A stretch of DNA of 64,000 nucleotides from Rhodoglobus sp. (GTDB lineage: Bacteria > Actinomycetota > Actinomycetes > Actinomycetales > Microbacteriaceae): contig JAODAV010000015.1 of the NCBI GenBank assembly GCA_025463605.1, forward strand, positions 1 to 64,000, written 5' to 3'. How positions within the stretch are numbered: the stretch's first letter is position 1; the number at the start of each line of letters is the position of its first letter. The notes under the pieces were generated by a model, which was not told where the DNA came from, ran no database searches, and saw only the letters and a list, made by a program, of their open reading frames with translations. Shown here piece after piece: positions 26,628 through 34,244 of the stretch. Position numbers and translations under genes: made by a program.

Positions 26628-26699
26628 CTTTCCTCACTTTTCGGAGTGTTGGGCGCAAGTGTACCGGCGCGAAACGCCGACATTGCCCATACTTGGTCT

Positions 26700-28175
26700 A
26701 TGGCGTCGGCCCGACCGCGAAGTACGCGTTTGCCCGCGTGGTCTGTGCGCGCCCGCATCCTCGCGTCAATACTCACCGTCGCCGCCCTGGGCATGGTGGG
26801 CGCGGGCGGCACCGCCTACCTCCTGCAGCGTGATCGCGTGCTGAACCAGATCGACGACCGCCTGCAGTCGCGGGTGGCTGCCGCACGCCACCTCGTGACC
26901 AACGAACAGGCCCTGGCGGAGAGCGCCGCCACGGAGTCGGCGACACCGGTCGGCGCCACGTGGACCGCTCGGGATGCGCTCGAGTCGGTGATTGCGGGGG
27001 TGATCCCCGATCGCAATGAGAGCTCGGTGGGCATCCTCGATGGCCGTGCGGCGTTCGTGCCCGGTGTTGAGGTGGCTTTCCATCTCGAAGAAGACGCCGC
27101 CTTCATCGACAGGGTCGTCGCGGAGGCGCAGCAGGATGTCGTGCTCGGAACGACCCCATCCCCGCTGGGCACCCTGCGTTACATCGCCGCGCCCATCGCG
27201 ATCGACGGAGACGTCGCCGTTTATGTGGCCGCCATCGACCTCGACCGAGAGCTCGCGGATCTGACGGCGGCGTTCACCACCTATGCGATCGTCGCTCTTA
27301 TCGCACTCCTCACGATCGGTGCCGTCGGATGGCTCGTGGCCGGCCGTCTTCTCGACCCCATCCGCGGCCTGCGGGTCGCGACCTCGCGGATCACGGCGAG
27401 TGACCGCCACGAGCGGCTCCCCGTGGTCGGGCGCGACGACGTATCCGACCTCACCAGAACGGTCAACGACATGCTTGACCGGCTCGACACGGCGCTGACG
27501 AGTCAGCAGCAGTTGCTCGACGACGTGCGGCACGAACTCAAGACGCCCCTCACGATTCTGCGTGGACACCTCGAACTGCTCGACACCGGCCGGGTGGCGG
27601 AGGTGGAACGCACCAGGGCGCTCGCGATCGATGAACTCGACCGCATGACGGCGCTCGTCGACGACATCGAAGCGCTCGCGGAGAGCCAGGTCGCGATTCC
27701 CGCATGGCGGGTCGTGGATGCCGCAGCATTCACAGCTGAGGTGTACGGCAAGGCCCGCGGCATGGTCGGGCACGAGTGGTTGCTCGGCGAAACGGCCAGC
27801 GCGCCGATCGAACTGGATCCGTCCCGCGTCACGCAGGCGTTGCTGCAGCTCGTCGACAACGCTGCGAAGTACTCGCCGGCCGGGTCGACCATCGAACTGG
27901 GGTCGGCCGACCTGGGCGACGACATCGAGTTCTGGGTCTCAGATGCTGGTTCGGGCATCCCGGAAGGCTCGGAGGATCGGATCTTCGAGCGATTCGGTCG
28001 CATCGATGGTGGCCGCGGAGTCACCGGATCGGGGCTCGGTCTCAGCATCGTGAAGGCGATCGCGTCCGTACACGGCGGTAGTGTCAGTTTGTCGTCATCG
28101 AAGGAGGGGTCGGTGTTTGGGCTCATACTGCCGAAGACCCGTCCCTCGGGCATCCCGGTCGAGGAGGACCAATGA
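26700..28175 (+). CDS. Two-component sensor histidine kinase
   Basis: This 491-residue kinase has a first membrane helix at about 18-40, an extracytoplasmic sensor domain (about 45-190) and a second helix (about 196-218, TTYAIVALIALLTIGAVGWL). A HAMP linker (DPIRGLRVATSRI) follows, then HisKA with H278 in DDVRHELKTPLTILRGH, and HATPase_c with N-box LVDNAAKYSPAG, G1 VSDAGSGIP and G2 TGSGLGLSIVKAI. The ATG at 26700 was chosen over a much longer open frame because that frame is antisense to the neighbouring gene. No ribosome site is present; CATACT sits 6 nt upstream, so a leaderless start is possible. It overlaps the regulator gene by 4 bp (ATGA). Confidence 0.92.
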   Translation: MASARPRSTRLPAWSVRARILASILTVAALGMVGAGGTAYLLQRDRVLNQIDDRLQSRVAAARHLVTNEQALAESAATESATPVGATWTARDALESVIAGVIPDRNESSVGILDGRAAFVPGVEVAFHLEEDAAFIDRVVAEAQQDVVLGTTPSPLGTLRYIAAPIAIDGDVAVYVAAIDLDRELADLTAAFTTYAIVALIALLTIGAVGWLVAGRLLDPIRGLRVATSRITASDRHERLPVVGRDDVSDLTRTVNDMLDRLDTALTSQQQLLDDVRHELKTPLTILRGHLELLDTGRVAEVERTRALAIDELDRMTALVDDIEALAESQVAIPAWRVVDAAAFTAEVYGKARGMVGHEWLLGETASAPIELDPSRVTQALLQLVDNAAKYSPAGSTIELGSADLGDDIEFWVSDAGSGIPEGSEDRIFERFGRIDGGRGVTGSGLGLSIVKAIASVHGGSVSLSSSKEGSVFGLILPKTRPSGIPVEEDQ

Positions 28176-28828
28176 GCTCCATCGTCGTCGCGGAGGACGA
28201 GCCGCGCATATCGGGCTTCATCGATAAAGGTCTACGGGCCGCCGGGTACTCGTCGACTGTCGTCGCAGACGGCCGACAGGCACTCGAGCGGGCGCTGTCG
28301 GGCCAGCACGACCTCATGCTGCTCGACATCGGGCTTCCGACGATGGATGGATTCGAGGTGCTCAGGCGGGTGCGGGAGGCCGACTCCACACTGCCCGTCA
28401 TCATGCTCACGGCTCGAACCGGGGTCCGCGACACGGTCGCGGGTCTCGACGGAGGGGCGGACGACTACATCGCCAAGCCATTCAAGTTCGACGAGCTGCT
28501 CGCACGCATCCGCTTGCGGCTTCGGCAGGCCTCACCCGCGGGCGAGGGCACACTCGAGCACGACGGGCTCTCGCTCGACCTGTTGACCCGTCGTGCGACC
28601 GTGGGTGGCCAGCAGACCGATCTATCGGCGCGCGAGTTCGCGCTCGCCGAGGAGTTTCTGCGCCACCCCGAGCAGGTGTTGAGCCGCGAGCAGCTGCTCA
28701 GCCGGGTGTGGGGCCTCGATTTCGATCCGGGCTCCAACGTCGTCGACGTCTACGTGCGGTACCTGCGCGGCAAGCTCGGCAACGATCGCATCGAGACGGT
28801 GCGCGGGATGGGCTACCGGCTGAAGTGA
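28172..28828 (+). CDS. OmpR/PhoB-family response regulator
   Basis: This 218-residue regulator has a receiver domain with the acidic pocket AEDEP (N-terminal), phosphoacceptor D52 in LMLLDIGLPTMDG, the conserved Thr/Ser region MLTAR, and Lys in YIAKPF. A winged-helix DNA-binding domain (about 125-218) ends with VVDVYVRYLRGKLG and TVRGMGYRLK. It is translationally coupled to the kinase gene upstream (ATGA). A strong hairpin terminator starts 3 bp after the stop. Likely targets are the flanking exported-protein genes, where repeated TGAGA...TCTCA motifs occur (see findings). Confidence 0.95.
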   Translation: MSSIVVAEDEPRISGFIDKGLRAAGYSSTVVADGRQALERALSGQHDLMLLDIGLPTMDGFEVLRRVREADSTLPVIMLTARTGVRDTVAGLDGGADDYIAKPFKFDELLARIRLRLRQASPAGEGTLEHDGLSLDLLTRRATVGGQQTDLSAREFALAEEFLRHPEQVLSREQLLSRVWGLDFDPGSNVVDVYVRYLRGKLGNDRIETVRGMGYRLK

Positions 28829-28830
28829 GG

Positions 28831-28858
28831 AGCGGGCGCGGCCCCCGCCGCGCCCGCT
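28831..28858 (+). terminator. Terminator hairpin after the response regulator gene
   Basis: AGCGGGCGCGG pairs perfectly with CCGCGCCCGCT around the 6-nt loop CCCCCG. It begins 3 bp after the stop codon. There is no T-run, but the stem is very stable. Confidence 0.82.
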
Positions 28859-28968
28859 GCCTCCTGCGGTGAACTGCAGTCTCTCTCCCGAAGCAACTAC
28901 AGCGCACACCGAGGGGGCTTCCTCTTGGCTCATCGTGGTCCTGCGAAATGAGACCGGGAAAAGATGGG

Positions 28969-28986
28969 CATGAGAGCACTCTCATG
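28969..28986. promoter_or_regulatory. Perfect palindrome CATGAGAG-CA-CTCTCATG
   Basis: This 18-bp perfect inverted repeat lies 12 bp beyond the stop of the minus-strand Gly/Asn-rich gene, between it and the response regulator gene. On the minus strand it is followed by CCCATCTTTT, so it could be a terminator. The half-site TGAGAG also resembles the repeat upstream of the same gene (29507-29522), so a protein-binding site is the alternative. Confidence 0.55.
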
Positions 28987-28998
28987 CGTGGTCAGCCG

Positions 28999-29472
28999 TT
29001 ACTCGTCGCCTTCGACGTCGTCGCTGCCGTGGGTGTCGTTGCCGCCACCGTTATCGTTGCCCGGACCAACCCCGTTGCCCTCGTTACCCGTGCCGTTGCC
29101 GCTGCCGTTGCCGACACCCGCTCCGTTGTTGCCGTCGCCATTGCCGGTGCCCTCGCCGGTGCCATCGTCAACGGGAGGAAGCTCCTCGGCGCCGAACGGT
29201 ACGACGACCTCCGGCGCGTCCGTTGCGGGCGGGGTGGCCGGCGCTGGTGCGGATTCCGGCCCCTGGGGCGGTGTGGAATCGGCCGGCGACTCAGGGTCGG
29301 TAACGTCGCCGCCGGAGACCGGGGAGTCCCGAGGGACCACGATCGGAGCGACATCCTGCACGACGCCTTGCACGTCAACGGGGATGATCGCCACGGCGAA
29401 TGCCGTAGCGCCGACCGCGAGCGCCCCCGTCACCGACGCGGCGATGACGAGCAGAAAGACGGCGCGGCGCAT
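28999..29472 (-). CDS. Exported Pro- and Gly/Asn-rich low-complexity protein
   Basis: This 157-residue protein has an N-terminal hydrophobic helix (residues 5-28, VFLLVIAASVTGALAVGATA) that is either a signal peptide or an anchor. A Pro/Ala/Asp/Glu-rich segment follows, then a tail of Gly-Asn-Gly repeats (GNGDGNNGAGVGNGSGNG and similar) ending in an acidic stretch. There is no catalytic domain. The acidic Asn/Gly tail could bind cations such as calcium or serve as a spacer. It is convergent with the response regulator gene, is bracketed by TGAGA/TCTCA repeats and may be regulated by the adjacent two-component system. The function is unknown. Confidence 0.72.
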   Translation of the reverse strand: MRRAVFLLVIAASVTGALAVGATAFAVAIIPVDVQGVVQDVAPIVVPRDSPVSGGDVTDPESPADSTPPQGPESAPAPATPPATDAPEVVVPFGAEELPPVDDGTGEGTGNGDGNNGAGVGNGSGNGTGNEGNGVGPGNDNGGGNDTHGSDDVEGDE

Positions 29473-29506
29473 TGTCCTATTCTCGTCGGTCGATTCGGAT
29501 GGGGTG

Positions 29507-29522
29507 TGAGAACCCTCTCATG
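29507..29522. promoter_or_regulatory. Inverted repeat TGAGA-ACCC-TCTCA upstream of the Gly/Asn-rich gene
   Basis: This 5-bp perfect inverted repeat followed by TG lies 35 bp upstream of the start at 29472. It shares half-sites with the palindrome at 28969-28986 on the other side of the gene. It is a candidate binding site for the adjacent response regulator. Confidence 0.4.
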
Positions 29523-29560
29523 GTGGTCCGCGACGGTCTAGTCTGCCCCGCCATGTCTGG

Positions 29561-30247
29561 CTAGAACTGGTCTCCCGTGTTCTCGACTGTCCAGGTCTTG
29601 TTGACGTGCTCGCCGTCGGGGCCGACCAACGTAATGGTGAACGTGTCGCTATCTCCACCGCAGTTGAACTCGCGCGGGAACGGGAAGTCGTTCTGATTGC
29701 CGTTGAGCGGGATCTGCATGTATCCGGCCTCGGCCGCGTCACCGCTTCCGCCAACGAACCACGCCTCATCCGTGCCTGCGGACGACCATGACACCGTGAC
29801 TGTGGGTCGGGTCTCGGGGAAGCCAGGTCCTCCCATCGAGCATCCGCCCTCGGTCGACGGGGCCGAGAAGCTCGTGAAGCGGGGGCCCGCTGCCTCGGGC
29901 GGCGGCGGCGGCGCGGCCGTCGCTGTCGGTGTTGGCGTCGGTGTCGGCGTGGGTGTGGCCGAGGGCGTCGGCGTCGCGGACGGCGTGGAACTCGCGCTGG
30001 GCGTCGGTGTCGGCGACGACGTGGACGATGTGGGGATCCCGGGATCGCGCGTCAGCAGGAAGATGAGCACGATGAGCACACCGAGCAGGAGGGCTCCGCC
30101 GATCGACGCGAGAATGATGAGCAGGCGGCGCGACTTGCGCTCTTCCGCGACCTCGAGAGGTACGTCATTGGGTTGCGTCGTCGTCAGCCGCTGCGTGGGT
30201 GTGTCCCCGGTTGCGTTGAATCGCTGGGTGGGGGTGTCGTCGCTCAT
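29561..30247 (-). CDS. Single-pass membrane protein with Ser/Thr/Pro linker, paralog of the 26013-26627 protein
   Basis: This 228-residue protein has an N-terminal cytoplasmic segment of about 43 residues containing two near-identical DTPTQR repeats, a membrane helix (LLIILASIGGALLLGVLIVL), a long Thr-Pro-Ser-Ala linker, and a C-terminal domain of about 100 residues with two Cys (EGGCSMGGPG; EFNCGGDSD) ending in an Ig-like strand, TFTITLVGPDGEHVNKTWTV. The DTPTQRF/L repeats resemble Thr-containing FHA-ligand phosphorylation sites, which would be consistent with a Ser/Thr kinase substrate. It is probably surface exposed. No family name was recognised. Confidence 0.75.
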   Translation of the reverse strand: MSDDTPTQRFNATGDTPTQRLTTTQPNDVPLEVAEERKSRRLLIILASIGGALLLGVLIVLIFLLTRDPGIPTSSTSSPTPTPSASSTPSATPTPSATPTPTPTPTPTATAAPPPPPEAAGPRFTSFSAPSTEGGCSMGGPGFPETRPTVTVSWSSAGTDEAWFVGGSGDAAEAGYMQIPLNGNQNDFPFPREFNCGGDSDTFTITLVGPDGEHVNKTWTVENTGDQF

Positions 30248-30285
30248 CGGTTTCCTCAGACGGCCGGCTACCGGGGAAAGCCCCA

Positions 30286-30317
30286 GACGAGGGACAGCTT
30301 AGAGGCTGCCCCTCGTC
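30286..30317 (-). terminator. Hairpin between the symporter gene and the downstream membrane protein gene
   Basis: GACGAGGG-ACAGC and GGCTG-CCCCTCGTC pair around TTAGA with one mismatch/bulge. It lies 30 bp past the stop of the MFS gene on the minus strand and just before the next gene's start, so it is likely the MFS terminator. There is no T-run. Confidence 0.65.
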
Positions 30318-30346
30318 CGCGACAACGATTTATGAGGGGTGTTCGC

Positions 30347-31690
30347 TTACGCCTCGATCACTGCGGCGTCGACCGGCTTCGACCACCTGGACGCGACTAT
30401 CGCCGACACGAGGGTGACCACCGAGAGGATGGCCAGCACGACACCCGGGTGCCACCATGCGGCATCCGTCGCTATGGCCAGCGACTGCGTGGCGAACGGA
30501 ACGGCACCCGAGAGAGCGGCTGCGACCGCATAAGCGATCGACAGGGCACTGTACCTGACCTGACCGCCGAAGATGTCGGCCATCAGCCCGCCGAGTCCCG
30601 CCCAGGCGAGGGTCGGAAGGATGCCGCCGATGATCATCGTCGCAACGAGTATCGGGAAGGTGGCGAACTGCAGCAGGAAGTACATCGGGAAGGCGATGAG
30701 CAACGTGCCGGCGGCGCCGATCGCGACGACTCTCGCCGAGCCGATGCGGTTGGCGAGCACCCCGAACAGCGGGATCGTCACGAGTTGCAGGGTGCTGCCG
30801 ATGAGGGTCGCGAGCGCGAGGTCGGGATAGGAGAACCCGAGCACCTCGATGCCGTACCCGATCGTGTAGGTGTTCATGAGCGAGTACGAGCCGATGCCGA
30901 GCAGCGCCGCTCCGATTGCCACGATTATCGCGACCGGATACTTGCGGAACGCGGAAAGCACGGGGATGCGCTCACGGCGATCGTTGACGAGCAGCGACTT
31001 GAACACGGGGGTCTCGTCGATGGCGAGTCGCAGGTAGATCGAGACCGCGAGCAGCGGGAACGCGACCAGGAACGGAATGCGCCAGCCCCAGGCGAGCATG
31101 TCTTCGCCGCCGATGAACATCGGGAGCACGATGAGCAGGCCACCCGTGAGGATCGTGCCGATGGGCGAACCGAGCTGGGGCAGCGCGGCGTAGAGGCCGC
31201 GGCGCTTGGGCTCGGCGTGCTCGACGGCAACGAGGATGCCCCCACCCCACTCACCCCCGAGCGACAGCCCCTGCACGATACGTAGCAACAGCAGCAGCAG
31301 GGGAGCGGCGATGCCGATCGTGGCAAAGTCGGGAAGGAGTCCGATTGCACCGGTCGCGAGCCCCATGATGGCGATCGTCAGCAGCAGTGTGCGCTTGCGT
31401 CCGATGCGGTCGCCGAGGTTGCCGAAGATCGCGGCTCCGAGGGGGCGCACGATGAACGCGACGGCGACGAACGCGAACGCGCCGAGCAGCCCGGCCGCGG
31501 GATCGAGATCCGGGAAGAAAAGGGGCGCAGCGAAGATCGCGCTGAAATACGCGAAGACGTAGAAGTCGAAAGCTTCGAGGGAGGAGCCGACGAGTGCGGC
31601 CCAGACTGCTTTGCGTGCCGTGGTGCGGTCGCTCGGCGGGACGGGTATTGCCTCTGTAGTGGTTGGCGCTTTGCCACTGGTGATAGTCAC
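30347..31690 (-). CDS. MFS transporter, metabolite:H+ symporter (MHS) family
   Basis: This 447-residue protein has 12 hydrophobic helices. The family signature after helix 2 is RPLGAAIFGNLGDRIGRKRTL, and GLSLGGEWGGGILVAVEHAE in helix 5 is diagnostic for the ShiA/ProP/KgtP-type MHS group. SSLEAFDFYVFAY in helix 1 also matches. It imports an organic acid or osmolyte with protons; the substrate cannot be determined from sequence. It is flanked by a hairpin on each side and appears monocistronic. No regulator lies adjacent. Confidence 0.93.
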   Translation of the reverse strand: MTITSGKAPTTTEAIPVPPSDRTTARKAVWAALVGSSLEAFDFYVFAYFSAIFAAPLFFPDLDPAAGLLGAFAFVAVAFIVRPLGAAIFGNLGDRIGRKRTLLLTIAIMGLATGAIGLLPDFATIGIAAPLLLLLLRIVQGLSLGGEWGGGILVAVEHAEPKRRGLYAALPQLGSPIGTILTGGLLIVLPMFIGGEDMLAWGWRIPFLVAFPLLAVSIYLRLAIDETPVFKSLLVNDRRERIPVLSAFRKYPVAIIVAIGAALLGIGSYSLMNTYTIGYGIEVLGFSYPDLALATLIGSTLQLVTIPLFGVLANRIGSARVVAIGAAGTLLIAFPMYFLLQFATFPILVATMIIGGILPTLAWAGLGGLMADIFGGQVRYSALSIAYAVAAALSGAVPFATQSLAIATDAAWWHPGVVLAILSVVTLVSAIVASRWSKPVDAAVIEA

Positions 31691-31747
31691 AAAGGATCAA
31701 AGCTTAGAAACGGCTGAAAGAATTCCCCAACCACGTCGATCGGCCTT

Positions 31748-31776
31748 CGACCGGCCGTCGACTCGACGGCCGGTCG
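31748..31776 (-). terminator. Perfect long hairpin after the beta-helix protein gene
   Basis: CGACCGGCCGTCGA pairs perfectly with TCGACGGCCGGTCG around a single central base (an effective 3-5-nt loop). Further outside pairing comes from CGATC...GATCG. It sits 20 bp past the stop at 31797 on the minus strand and ahead of the MFS start region, making it a strong terminator candidate. Confidence 0.78.
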
Positions 31777-31796
31777 GGCGATCGATCAGCGCGCCA

Positions 31797-33833
31797 TCAC
31801 CAGGCTGACGGTGCCGGCGGCACGACCACCGGCGGGCGGTCGTCGCAGGTGATCGTGTTCGGCAGCTGCCACGAGCCGAACCACGGGCCCGTCGTACCGC
31901 CGCCGTCGTTGCCACCCAGGTCGATCAACGAGAACTCGGAGCCGGCGGGCGTGAAGTGGAACGAGCCGCAGTTGTTGATGCCGACGGCACCCACGTTGCG
32001 GGCATCCACATTCTCGAACGACGCGGAACCGGCCGCGCGAGCACTGACCACCGAAGTGCCCGTGCCGTCGACCCGAACGTCTGCGAAGTGCACGTTCGTA
32101 ATCGAGTACAGGTCTTTCACCGGCCAGTCGGTCACGAGCATGATCGCGTTGTAGCCGTTGTCGAGGTAGTGGTCTCCCGTCACACGGATGTCGGCGTTGA
32201 TGCTCTTGTCGAGCGCGAAGAACCAGATCGCGCCGAGTCCGATGTTCCAGTTGAGCTCGTATGTTCCGGCCCGCACCGTGGTGTTGTCGGTGATCCAGAG
32301 CGAGCCGGCGAACGCTTCGGCGCCAAATCGCGCGCCGACGTGGATGCCACTGCCCTCACGGATCGGATCAGCCACGAGGTTGTTCGACACGGTGTTGTCG
32401 GTTCCGCCGTAGATCGCGATGCCGTTTGCCAGCGTCGGCGTCTGCACGGTGTTGTGGTCGAACGTGTTGCCGGCGTTGGACGTGCCCTCCGACCACATTG
32501 CCAGTCCGTCGTCACCGGTGTTGCGCACGAACGTGTTCGACACGGTCGAATTGGTCACGCCGGTATGGAAGTTGAGCGCGTCCGCGATCTGGTCGACCAC
32601 GATCGTGTTGCTCACAGTGAGGCTGTCCATCGGTCCGTCGAACCACAGGCCGACCTTGGTGTGCTGGATGTAGAGTCCGTCGATCACCGAGTCGCTCATC
32701 GCGCCGCCGATGCCGTTCACCTGGTCGGTGTCGATGCGCTCGCGCACGTCACCCACGATGGCGAAGCCGGACAACGTCACGTTCGCACTACCGCCGTCCG
32801 CCGCAGACTTGCCATAGAAGCCGACGCCGGTGTGCACCGAGCCGTCGGGCGCCGGTGTGCTCAGCGCCACTTCCGTGCCCCGGATGATCGTGTGCCAGTT
32901 GCCCGCACCCTCGATGGTGATGTCGTCGACGATGATGTGGCGGTTCACCTGGTAGGTGCCCGGCGGTACATAGACCGTGAGGTTGTGCGCCTGGGCGAAC
33001 GCGATCGCGGCATCGAAGGCGTTGGCGGAGTCGCGCTTGCCCTTCGGGTCGGCGCCGAACTTCACGACGTTCGCGGCATCCTTATTGACGTACGGGTCGG
33101 CCACGAGCTCGGAGTCGAGAAGGTCGATCACGATCCATGACGCCGCGCCGCCCTGGGGAGCCGTCAGCCGCACGGTGTCGCCGGCGTTGAAGGTCTTTCC
33201 CAGCAACAGCCGCTGCTCGTCGTAGAAGTGCATCGGTCGGAAGGGTGTGCTGATCTGCGGTGTCGGCGTCGTCGCGGCCGGTACGCAACCGCACTCGGTG
33301 ATCCACCAGTCGGGATGCAACAGGCCGGCCTGCGGGTCGTTCGTGAACGGGTATTGGTTGTAGAGCCACGAGTACTCCGATGTGAGCGTCATGGTCTTCT
33401 TGTGACCGCCGTTGACCCGCACTTCGAGCGGTGTCGTGATGCCACCGCCAGCGGCAGAGTCCGGGATGCTGTAGCGCACGGTGATCGCGTTGGCTGCCTC
33501 CGGCAGGGTGAATTCCACGTATTGGCCCGCGACGAGCTGAACGGCCGTTCGCCCGGATGCTTCCGCGGGGAGCGTGTACGCGGTGCGGTCAGGGCCGATT
33601 GTGGTCCCGTTCGTCTCGGCGTTCTCGGCTTCCTGCTCGAGGAAGGCGACGTCGGCACCGCGCCCGCTGACGAGGGCTGGGTCGAGGGCTGCCCGTGTCA
33701 CTACGGGAGTGCCGCCACCGCCCTGCGCGCCGTTCTGGGCCAGTGCCGCCCCGCCGCAGGTTGCGACCAGGCCGATCGCCATGGCGAGCGCCGCGGCGCT
33801 TCGGATGGCGAGTGATCTGTTGTTCCGTGTCAT
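31797..33833 (-). CDS. Secreted right-handed parallel beta-helix glycan hydrolase-like protein (GH87/mycodextranase-like)
   Basis: This 678-residue protein has a signal peptide of about 33 residues ending GGAALAQ. An N-terminal carbohydrate-binding-like domain (FLEQEAENAETNGT; VRYSIPD) follows, then a pectate-lyase-type beta-helix from about residue 255 (VKFGADPKGKRDSANAFDAA) with many Asn-rich coils. The segments QIADALNFH and NTGDDGLAMWSEG carry clustered Asp that resemble the active site of GH87 alpha-1,3-glucanases. The C-terminus holds a CDDRPP tail with Pro. I chose the ATG at 33833 with GAGAGGA upstream over a GTG 14 codons earlier. The beta-helix is certain; the GH87 assignment is moderate. 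Confidence 0.75.
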   Translation of the reverse strand: MTRNNRSLAIRSAAALAMAIGLVATCGGAALAQNGAQGGGGTPVVTRAALDPALVSGRGADVAFLEQEAENAETNGTTIGPDRTAYTLPAEASGRTAVQLVAGQYVEFTLPEAANAITVRYSIPDSAAGGGITTPLEVRVNGGHKKTMTLTSEYSWLYNQYPFTNDPQAGLLHPDWWITECGCVPAATTPTPQISTPFRPMHFYDEQRLLLGKTFNAGDTVRLTAPQGGAASWIVIDLLDSELVADPYVNKDAANVVKFGADPKGKRDSANAFDAAIAFAQAHNLTVYVPPGTYQVNRHIIVDDITIEGAGNWHTIIRGTEVALSTPAPDGSVHTGVGFYGKSAADGGSANVTLSGFAIVGDVRERIDTDQVNGIGGAMSDSVIDGLYIQHTKVGLWFDGPMDSLTVSNTIVVDQIADALNFHTGVTNSTVSNTFVRNTGDDGLAMWSEGTSNAGNTFDHNTVQTPTLANGIAIYGGTDNTVSNNLVADPIREGSGIHVGARFGAEAFAGSLWITDNTTVRAGTYELNWNIGLGAIWFFALDKSINADIRVTGDHYLDNGYNAIMLVTDWPVKDLYSITNVHFADVRVDGTGTSVVSARAAGSASFENVDARNVGAVGINNCGSFHFTPAGSEFSLIDLGGNDGGGTTGPWFGSWQLPNTITCDDRPPVVVPPAPSAW

Positions 33834-33911
33834 CGTTGACTCGTTCCTCTCAGGGCTGTGTGCACCTTCGGACACTCAATTCGGACGCCGCGGGGCGCCG
33901 AGATTGAGGTC

Positions 33912-33941
33912 ACTGTACCCCGGCTTTTCATTGCCTGACAA
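33912..33941 (-). promoter_or_regulatory. Promoter of the beta-helix protein gene
   Basis: On the minus strand TTGTCA (33936-33941) and TACAGT (33912-33917) are 18 bp apart, leaving a leader of about 70 nt before the ATG at 33833. The neighbouring stretch to about 34000 is unusually AT-rich (GTTAGTTAATTAC) and may hold an activator or repressor site. Confidence 0.55.
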
Positions 33942-34036
33942 GAATCTGCAACAGAATGTTAGTTAATTACTGCTCTTGCGCAATTGCTTGCAAAAGTGTG
34001 ACCGTAACTGACGGCCGAAGCGCTCCGCGAGTCACC

Positions 34037-34244
34037 TAGAATTGCGGAAGCGACTGTGATCCGGCCATCACCGGGGAGTCCTCGGAAGAACGGGCGCGAG
34101 CCCCAGTAGAACCGAGCGGGGAGCCCGTTACAGCCATGAAGAGCGGTCGTTCTGCCACCCGGGAACTCTCGGTGGCAAGCGGCAAGCGAGGTGGTACCGC
34201 GGCATCCGTCGTCCTCGTGTGAGAACCACACGACCAGGAGCGAC
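34037..34244 (+). ncRNA. ileS T-box riboswitch (translational type, actinobacterial)
   Basis: Stem I has the AUC isoleucine specifier (34059-34061) in ACTGTGATCCGGCCATCACC. The T-box core AGGTGGTACCGCGG (34189-34202) presents the TGG bulge for the uncharged tRNA end. The last part, GTCGTCCTCGTGTG...CACACGACC-AGGAGCGAC (about 34208-34245), pairs so that the ribosome site AGGAG is sequestered. It therefore controls translation rather than termination. TAGAAT (34037-34042) is a likely -10, which puts the RNA start near 34049. Uncharged tRNA-Ile should open the ribosome site. Confidence 0.93.

Noticed and set aside
26289-26699. Upstream extension of the histidine kinase to 26289
   Set aside because: This part is antisense to the Thr/Pro-rich membrane protein and would place about 137 low-complexity residues before the first membrane helix.
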